Shown piece after piece: positions 61,401 through 64,000 of a stretch of 64,000 nt of DNA. Position 1 is the stretch's first letter. Every line of letters starts with the position of its first letter. Below the pieces are notes generated by a model. That model saw only the letters and a program-made list of their open reading frames with translations. It was not told where the DNA came from and did not search any database. Source of the stretch: Emydura subglobosa (taxonomy: Eukaryota > Chordata > Testudines > Chelidae). The position numbers and the translations under genes are program-made. The stretch lies in assembly GCA_007922225.1 (NCBI GenBank), contig ML679961.1, positions 75,218,652-75,282,651 on the forward strand, read 5' to 3'.

Positions 61401-62209
61401 TTCTCCCATTCTAGAGAAAGAATCTTTCATCCACCATTTCTAAATATTTGATTTTTTTTCCAGTTACACACTGAGAAACTGAGCATCTGTGTTGGAAACA
61501 TAGGAATTATCAAACCAGATTAGCTTCTAATTCTCATTTTCTAATTCTCCACACATAGGAATTACCACACCAGATTAGTTTATCCAGTCCATGCCTTGCT
61601 CTGATCTCAAAGGTTCTCAAAGCACTTTATAAAAAGTGGGCATCAGCCCTAGTTTACAAAGGGGAAGTGGTTTATCCAAGGCCACGCATCAAGTTAGTGA
61701 CAGAACCAGGAGTAGATCATTTTTTCCCCTGGAATTTGCTCCACCCCATGCTCCACAGTCCTGTGCTTTAACCATCAGAGACCCCTACCAACCTGAGGCA
61801 AAAAGAAACATCAGTGTACCCAGTGCTATATTAGAGAGCTCAGAGAGGAATTCTTTCTTGATCTCAGCAGTTGATCACATGACACACTGAAGCATGGGAG
61901 CTGGTCATCTTTATTTTAGCACGTATAACCACAATTATTATTGAACATCAGACTATGCAGCCCTTAAAAATTCTAATACCGTATTTGATTCCATGCACGT
62001 GCGTGGCAGAGAACACTGATTGCAGGCTACCTACTTGTAAGAAGTAATTCTACTTATTTTTCTACATATGAAAAAGTTTTAAAGAGCAACCTAAAAAAAA
62101 AAAAAAAAAAAAAGAAAACTGAGCAATGTTTAGTTATCTGTTAAGGAAAACATGTTTTACCTGGAAATAATCTGTGATGAAGGATCCAAGTTCACTCTTC
62201 AGCAGACGT
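27557..62209 (-). CDS. PRR5L: PRR5L (Protor-2), 3' part of the coding region (join of six exons)
   Basis: Proline-rich 5-like binds the mTORC2 complex with Rictor; family knowledge also links it to mRNA decay and PKC-delta phosphorylation. The coding join on - is 62209-62161, 49919-49862, 44662-44571, 40923-40783, 39058-38932, 27939-27557 (850 nt, 282 residues plus stop). Phases are consistent at every junction. The peptide follows the PRR5/PRR5L family in order: [66 protein letters not shown], and a C-terminal [14 protein letters not shown] with [11 protein letters not shown]. Human PRR5L is 368 residues, so roughly 85 N-terminal residues are encoded beyond 64000. Intron 49861-44663 starts with GC. 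Confidence 0.95.
28255..28345. repeat. Partial palindromic MITE-like repeat
   Basis: Contains gtcaatgggagttaggtgcctaac and gaaaatctcc motifs, shared with the full palindromic element at 43938-44037. The left arm is worn. Confidence 0.5.
28580..28960 (-). mobile_element. CR1 LINE 3' fragment
   Basis: On +, 'gccacaagggaccactacatcagctagtctgacctcctgtat' in outline, then sequence ending in 'ggaaattccttcctgacccc'. Both are standard CR1 3'-region landmarks read in reverse. Worn and 5'-truncated. Confidence 0.75.
30124..30402 (-). mobile_element. Harbinger-type MITE, copy 2
   Basis: Starts GCCTATGTCTACACTTGCCG and ends CTAGACATAGCC. It is the reverse complement of copy 1 (ATTCGGCG-x-CAGTCGACGGGAG segment near the left). 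It holds an internal inverted repeat, gatacgcaagctac / gtagcttgcgtatc, at 30170-30204. A TTA precedes the left end; the right duplication is not clear. Confidence 0.75.
30435..30775 (-). mobile_element. CR1 LINE 3' fragment
   Basis: On +, 'tgaatcataggacttgggac', then 'ttagaaaccttcttctaatttcc' and 'tttacccctgatgtatttatagagagc' pieces. These are the reversed 3' region of a CR1 (untranslated tail and last coding segment). It lies 32 bp right of MITE copy 2. Confidence 0.75.
31300..31420. repeat. Dispersed repeat, family not assigned (copy A)
   Basis: Shares the segment ggccag-ctgacaac-c-g-ag-tt/ct-aagt-ctt with 36028-36140 (copy B), in the same orientation. I do not know the family. Confidence 0.5.
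31609..31650 (+). repeat. ATCT-type microsatellite
   Basis: Imperfect repeats of atct and atat. Confidence 0.8.
32405..32660 (+). mobile_element. tRNA-derived SINE, interrupted by a palindromic element
   Basis: The left part has an A-box-like gtggttacagccttagcc and a B box CAGGTTCAATTGCC. This is followed by the SINE body up to cagtcactca. The continuation 'tagtttctctc' resumes after the 94-bp palindrome at 32515-32608. The family is that of the turtle/sauropsid tRNA SINE with the 'cctcagtttcc' body motif. Confidence 0.7.
32515..32608. mobile_element. Palindromic MITE nested in the SINE
   Basis: Two arms of about 38 bp are nearly perfect inverted repeats: ggcccagatccacaaaggta on the left and tacctttggagatctgggcc on the right. 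A short loop (actgaaataactagaag) separates them. This looks like a hAT-related foldback MITE, which is common in turtles. It splits the SINE. Confidence 0.8.
33190..33815 (-). mobile_element. CR1 LINE, 3' part with reverse-transcriptase C-terminus
   Basis: The 3' end is at 33195, where + reads agaatcatagaatcata, the reversed ATTCTATG-type CR1 tail. On -, 33750-33427 is open for 107 residues: [50 protein letters not shown]. This is the C-terminal end of the CR1 ORF2 reverse transcriptase. It has no internal stop, so it is one of the younger copies here. It is 5'-truncated, ends near 33815, and is not functional. Confidence 0.9.
33895..34030 (+). mobile_element. tRNA SINE, 3' half
   Basis: Reads 'gcctcagttccctatctgtgaaatggggataat' in outline, then 'aggataaatacattgaagattgt', 'gctcagatactatgg', 'gggggccatataag'. 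This is the body and tail of the same SINE family as 42654-42900; the tRNA head is absent. Confidence 0.75.
35099..35583 (+). mobile_element. hAT-type non-autonomous element (8-bp target duplication)
   Basis: 485 bp. The left end CAGGGCTTCCCAATCGTTTT and the right end, inverted, CAGTGGTTCCCAATCTGTGG are matching terminal inverted repeats. The flanks ATGCAAAC (35091-35098) and ATGTAAAC (35584-35591) are an 8-bp duplication with one mismatch. The interior is G+C-rich with no coding frame of note. Confidence 0.85.
36028..36140. repeat. Dispersed repeat, family not assigned (copy B)
   Basis: Starts gggggccagactgacaactc and continues gcaggctgaagtactttatt. It is similar to 31300-31420. Confidence 0.5.
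36960..37090. repeat. MIR/tRNA-SINE-like fragment
   Basis: The order ccccattttattggggaa, gtctgtaatagagccagga, cccaggtcctactgcctcc follows the conserved body of old SINEs (taca-gatgggga... tgg-agagccaggat...). Strongly worn. Confidence 0.45.
37164..37860 (+). mobile_element. Probable endogenous-retrovirus LTR with TATA box and polyadenylation signal
   Basis: Recognised as a frequent turtle LTR-like repeat. A TATA box (gctatataaaaa) lies at 37507-37518 and AATAAATGTGCTTGCTTAG at 37702. The roughly 190-bp spacing is typical of the R region between promoter and poly(A) signal. No viral genes are adjacent, so it is likely a solo LTR. Borders are approximate. Confidence 0.6.
38932..39058 (-). CDS. 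PRR5L: PRR5L internal exon
   Basis: 127 nt between TGAATTGCAG and G|GTAAGA. It starts in phase 0 with [12 protein letters not shown], then [16 protein letters not shown], and ends in CAL plus one base. It matches the family segment [26 protein letters not shown]. Confidence 0.95.
39059..40782 (-). other. PRR5L: PRR5L intron (1.7 kb)
   Basis: GTAGGG donor, TTGCAG acceptor. I see no recognised repeat or gene in it. Confidence 0.85.
40783..40923 (-). CDS. PRR5L: PRR5L internal exon (Rictor-binding/HbrB-like core)
   Basis: 47 codons in phase 0 on both sides, between TTTTTTTCAG and CAG|GTAGGG. It begins [20 protein letters not shown] and ends VQMLLILQ. The family core [12 protein letters not shown] is intact. 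Confidence 0.97.
40947..40977. repeat. GT/AC inverted dinucleotide repeat
   Basis: tgtgtgtgtgcacgg is followed directly by cacacgcacacacac. The two halves can pair as a hairpin, and the alternating purine-pyrimidine tract is Z-DNA prone. It starts 24 bp upstream (on -) of a PRR5L acceptor. Confidence 0.8.
42654..42900 (+). mobile_element. tRNA-derived SINE
   Basis: The tRNA-like head ttattaaggcactggactga is followed by a B box, GGGTTCAGTCCCC. The body then reads gtggcaagtcacttagactc, ctgtgcctaggtttctcatc, tgtaaaagagaatagtgctt. The tail has gaggtcctcggatactactt. The order of segments is that of the cryptodiran turtle (tortoise) Pol III SINE. Confidence 0.8.
43305..43336 (+). repeat. (C)n(AC)n microsatellite
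   Basis: 14 C followed by nine AC units. Confidence 0.9.
43685..43790. repeat. Dispersed repeat, family not assigned
   Basis: Reads attattaccatagcaccta, ggagccc, gtcatgagccaggagcccat, aggcgctgtacaaac. It is a frequent sauropsid interspersed sequence; the segment at 59665-59775 looks like the same family reversed. Confidence 0.55.
43938..44037. mobile_element. Palindromic MITE
   Basis: The left arm gggatattttcaaaggcaga pairs with the right arm gcctttaaaatgttctccc. The centre holds gtcaatgggagttag. Same class as 32515-32608, less well preserved. Confidence 0.6.
44571..44662 (-). CDS. PRR5L: PRR5L internal exon
   Basis: 92 nt (2 + 30 codons) between GCTTTCAG and CAG|GTAAAC. It reads [20 protein letters not shown] and ends [10 protein letters not shown], a near-invariant family block. 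Confidence 0.97.
45548..45626. mobile_element. Palindromic MITE
   Basis: The left arm ctgagattgccaaactgcct and the right arm aggcagctttgaaatctcag are inverted repeats, joined by tggatttgg/ccaatcc. It is short and has no coding content. Confidence 0.65.
46030..47955 (+). mobile_element. CR1 LINE, about 1.9 kb, decayed
   Basis: In sense orientation, broken frames give AILKQL-type and [19 protein letters not shown] motifs (46395-46450). Then [36 protein letters not shown] and [16 protein letters not shown] follow (46930-47115), the reverse-transcriptase thumb and C-terminal region. The 3' untranslated part includes gtcaggaaggaattttcccc and ends 'ccttctagccttaaagtctatgag', the CR1 terminus. Many stops and frameshifts show an old copy. 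Confidence 0.85.
49862..49919 (-). CDS. PRR5L: PRR5L internal exon
   Basis: 58 nt (19 codons + 1) after TCTCTTGGCAG. It encodes [19 protein letters not shown]. The last G joins GT of the next exon to give Gly, as in the family (LCEG). The donor reads AAG|GCAAGT, so the splice site is GC, with otherwise perfect consensus. This exon is too short for ordinary ORF detection; it was found by motif. Confidence 0.95.
50210..50300 (+). repeat. SINE-like fragment
   Basis: gggagtcaggagaagcaggt, ggattgccacagccttccca, tgtgcccttgggaaaagcc: the middle of a tRNA SINE. It is followed by a worn palindromic piece (aaaggtatttaggaacctag). Confidence 0.45.
50425..51400 (+). mobile_element. LTR-like interspersed repeat
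   Basis: A long sequence that I recognise as a highly repeated turtle element: ataagataaatataaataaa at 50550, the aaggattactaagcaaaagc block, ttagctaacaaatctttgg at 51003, and tggtgtaagggaccatctat at 51141. AATAAA is present at 50564. Whether it is retroviral or another LTR class I cannot tell; no coding remains are visible. Confidence 0.5.
52879..53411 (+). mobile_element. Harbinger-type MITE (second family), split by a nested copy
   Basis: The left end is ggcaggtctaaactta and the right end gtgtagtgctggcc. Internal left motif gtcagtatagctgtgtcact pairs with right motif agtgacatagttatacc. The two halves are separated by MITE copy 3 (53058-53337), so this element was there first. Confidence 0.7.
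53058..53337 (+). mobile_element. Harbinger-type MITE, copy 3 (nested)
   Basis: gtaggtctacactgacggcg at the left and gtaagtatagaccaggg at the right, in the same orientation as copy 1. The best-preserved copy, it is rich in CpG. It carries an internal inverted repeat, gttacgcaagctac / gtagcttgcataac, at 53262-53294. Confidence 0.85.
53458..53476 (+). repeat. Poly-T tract
   Basis: About 18 T in a row. Confidence 0.9.
53722..54025. mobile_element. Foldback DNA element with long inverted ends
   Basis: The left arm has ggtgggtgaggtaaaatctt, then ttactggaccaacttctgt. The right arm has acagaagttggtccagtaaa, then agatattacgtcacccacc. The arms are long inverted repeats (about 55-60 bp) enclosing a 130-bp centre. 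I know it as a common turtle repeat; the superfamily is not assigned. Confidence 0.7.
55389..55416 (+). repeat. (AC)n microsatellite
   Basis: Fourteen uninterrupted AC units. Confidence 0.95.
56373..56647 (+). mobile_element. Harbinger-type MITE (second family)
   Basis: The left end ggccacgtctacactacgg and the right end aagtgtaaaccaggcc are inverted repeats. The interior ggtgtgaatttttcacatcc resembles the right half of the element at 52879-53411. Confidence 0.7.
58715..59200 (-). mobile_element. CR1 LINE 3' fragment, split by a MITE
   Basis: Left piece: cctcatagacttcaaaggcc, gatcatctagtctgacccc, ggccacagaatctca. Right piece: ctcactcacccactcatgta, then ggcccataacctctggctga and agagaatccaccaattactc. 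Together these give the usual order of a CR1 3' region; 246 bp of MITE sits between. Confidence 0.8.
58795..59040 (-). mobile_element. Harbinger-type MITE, copy 4 (nested in CR1)
   Basis: Left ggctggttcacacttaccg and right gccgtcagtctgaacata: the reverse complement of copies 1 and 3, with TC-to-TT changes in the ends. CTCA stands on both sides (58791-58794, 59041-59044), probably the target duplication plus a chance base. The internal inverted repeat gttatgcaaactac / gtagtttgcgtaac is at 58839-58871. Confidence 0.8.
59665..59775. repeat. Dispersed repeat, family not assigned
   Basis: gtcagctctttgaggcaagg, accatcgcttcctctgtgtt, tgtacaatgctgagcacata: a common sauropsid repeat segment, apparently the reverse of the family at 43685-43790. 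Confidence 0.5.
60320..60600 (+). mobile_element. MITE of a third family, with a second end adjoining
   Basis: Starts gagtacatctacactgcgat and has a GC-rich interior (tgagctccagcccaagcccg). Near 60557 a second terminus of the same type, gagtatgtccacactgcaat, begins, so either two copies abut or one end is inverted. No coding content. Confidence 0.55.
61497..61585 (+). repeat. Two-copy direct repeat
   Basis: cataggaattatcaaaccagattag and cataggaattaccacaccagattag, in outline, lie about 55 bp apart. The second runs into a CR1/SINE-like segment (ttctcaaagcactttataaa at 61612). Confidence 0.65.
62093..62113 (+). repeat. Poly-A tract
   Basis: About 20 A in a row, 50 bp downstream (on -) of a PRR5L donor. 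Confidence 0.9.
62161..62209 (-). CDS. PRR5L: PRR5L internal exon (most upstream in the window)
   Basis: 49 nt (1 + 16 codons) between CATCTCTTTTCAG and CAG|GTAAAA. It encodes [16 protein letters not shown], an exact block of the PRR5/PRR5L family ([21 protein letters not shown] region). The next upstream exon (ending in NENIR) is not in 62210-64000. Confidence 0.95.
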
Positions 62210-63129
62210 CTGAAAAGAGATGAACATGCTTTATAAACTGGTTGCTGATCATTTCTCACAGGCAGGGGTGTCATTCACTATGGGACAAAGGAGGCAATTG
62301 TCGCCTCAGACCTTGATTGGCCCCCCTTCTCCCAAACTTTACATAGGTGTATACGCACTATTATGTCTTCCACTTTTTGTCTCCCTCACCCTCTTTTTCC
62401 TGGACCTTCCAGGACATAATATAATCGCATATAATGCTATATTCTGACACAACTTTGCCTCCCACAGAATTTTTCTGAAATAACGCCTCTGGCTCATAGG
62501 TAAATTTGCACTGCACTCTATATTCATGCCAAAGACATCCTGATATGTGTAAGTGGAATACCATGAAGAAAGGAGAGAGTCATTCTGGTCAAAGCTAGGA
62601 TTCCCTTCGTCTCTCTGCATACCTCCTATTAATGCCACTGAGGTTATGTATAGACCAAAGAGGAATTAAACCTCTCCCCTAAAGTCCTGCATACAACGGC
62701 CTTACAACTAGAATTGGCTGAAAAATGTGGATCTCCATTCCAAGAGAATTTTTTTTTTTAAATAAAACAGTTTTCATTGTTTTCAACATTTTACCTGTTT
62801 TGTTTTAAACCCCTTGACGGAAGTTCTAAACAAAAATTTGTTTAATTTCAAATTTGGGGGATTTCCCCCACCCATAGTCTTCATTTGGAGAATGGCGGGG
62901 ATAGGGGAAATAAAGTGGGAGAAAGTTGTTACCCTCCCTTGAAACAAAAAAAAATCCCACAATATTTCCAGTTGGGGAAAAAAGAAGTATGGGAAAAGTT
63001 ATTAAAATGAGAGTACATTATTGTTTTAAAGAAGTGCTAAATTTAGTTTGAAACATTTTTTGCAAAAAGTTTTATTTTTGACTGAATAGTTTTGTCCAGT
63101 TTTTCAAACCGAAAATGGGAGATGGATTG

Positions 63130-63207
63130 CAGCACGCTCTGAAGATTACTATTGTAATGCCTATTTTACAGATGGGGATATTGAGGCTCCAAGAGATGAC
63201 TGTGCCC
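63130..63207 (+). repeat. MIR/SINE-like fragment
   Basis: ctattttacagatggggata, ttgaggctccaagagatgac, tgtgcccaag: the conserved old-SINE body. It directly abuts the CR1 at 63208. Confidence 0.55.
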
Positions 63208-63700
63208 AAGATAAGAACATATGAACAGACATATTGGGTCAGACTAATGGCTCATCTAGCCCTGTATCCTGTCTTCTGACAGTAGCCGGTGCCAGGTGCT
63301 TCAGAGGGAATGAACAGAACAGGACAATTACCAAGTGATTCATTCCATCATCCAGTTGCAGCTTCTGGCAGTCAGAGGTTTAGAGATACCCAGAGCACGG
63401 GGTTGTGCCCCTGACCATCTTGGCTAATAGCCATTGATGGACCTATCTTCCATGAACTTGTCTAATTCTTTTTTGAACCCAGTTATACTTTTGGCCTTTA
63501 CAGCATCCCTGGCAATGAGTTCCAGAGGTTGGCTGTATGTTGTGTGAAGAAGTACTTCCTTATGTTAGTTTTAAACCTGCTACCTATTAATTTCATTGGA
63601 TGACCCCTGGTTTGTATGTTATGTGAAGGGTAAATAATACTTCCTTATTCACCTTCTCCATACCATTCATGCCAGGTCATATAGAAAGTCTTGGGTGGAA
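63208..63700 (-). mobile_element. CR1 LINE 3' fragment
   Basis: On + it reads gaacatatgaacagacatat, tgggtcagactaatggctca, then tcctgtcttctgacagtagc, tgccaggtgcttcagaggga, and attggatgacccctggtttg. This is the standard reversed 3' part of a turtle CR1. It is 5'-truncated. Confidence 0.85.
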
Positions 63701-64000
63701 CTAATATTAGTTAGGGAGATGTTTGACTCCCAGGTCCATGTTCAAAGCACTAGACCACGTCACTATTTTTGCAGTCTTTAGCAAAAGTAGATTTTGATGA
63801 CATAATATTTCTTACATAAAATTATCTACTGGTGCTTCAAACCTCTGAGCACATATAAAGGTCTCTACATAGGAACATGCATCTTACGCGTAAATATTTC
63901 CCCATAAATCTCTGTGTAATATGTACTCCCAGGCATTTTGGATGACGATAAAGGTCTGTATAGTTTTCAGCATGCGAACCTATCTCCCACTAATGCAAAG

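Larger units (their letters stand above)
49920..62160 (-). other. PRR5L: PRR5L intron (12.2 kb)
   Basis: GTAAAA donor at 62160, GGCAG acceptor. It contains LTR-like, foldback, Harbinger MITE, CR1 and SINE repeats, listed separately. Stretches 51430-52870, 54040-55380, 55420-56370, 56650-58710 and 60600-61550 hold nothing recognised beyond simple repeats. Confidence 0.88.
62210..64000 (-). other. PRR5L: PRR5L intron, continues beyond the window
   Basis: A possible hAT-like fragment lies near 62265 (ggggtgtcattcactatggg). A CR1 is at 63208-63700. No exon is seen on either strand. Confidence 0.75.

Noticed and set aside
1..64000. CRISPR arrays, bacterial operons, prophage or other prokaryotic systems
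   Set aside because: The window is intron-bearing vertebrate DNA. No spaced direct-repeat array or prokaryotic gene organisation is present.

Overview
The window is vertebrate nuclear DNA, most likely from a turtle. It is intron-rich and A+T-leaning. It carries many CR1 LINE fragments, tRNA-derived SINEs with a conserved B box, Harbinger and hAT DNA transposons with their miniature derivatives, and LTR-like repeats whose motifs I recognise from turtle genomes. The species call rests on this repeat repertoire and on the divergence of the two genes, not on a database search. One assembly gap of 100 N lies at 15439-15538.

Two protein-coding genes can be supported, and they converge. At the left edge, on the + strand, are the last four coding exons of TRAF6 (626-784, 1889-1960, 3113-3190, 4128-5009). 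They encode the TRAF zinc fingers, coiled coil and TRAF-C/MATH domain; the RING exons lie upstream of base 1. A long 3' UTR probably runs to about 10345. On the - strand are six coding exons of PRR5L (Protor-2, an mTORC2-associated protein), from 62209 down to the stop codon at 27557; its 5' exons lie beyond 64000. All reading phases join across the listed exons. TRAF6 next to PRR5L is the order known from other vertebrates (COMMD9-PRR5L-TRAF6-RAG1/2).

Between the genes (about 10.3-27.5 kb) lies a decayed but almost full-length Harbinger transposon (about 11.7-15.8 kb). It has a Myb/SANT-like gene on + and a HARBI1-like transposase on -, which converge on back-to-back polyadenylation signals. 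The interval also holds CR1 and hAT copies, an LTR with an internal minisatellite, and a G+C-rich block without a recognisable gene.

The PRR5L introns (27.9-62.2 kb) hold repeats: CR1, SINEs, an LTR with TATA box and polyadenylation signal, palindromic miniature elements, and several cases of one element nested in another.

The most notable gene-level observation is that two splice donors, one in each gene, read as GC rather than GT. I found no sign of a novel multi-gene system. The rest of the interest is in transposon structure and nesting.
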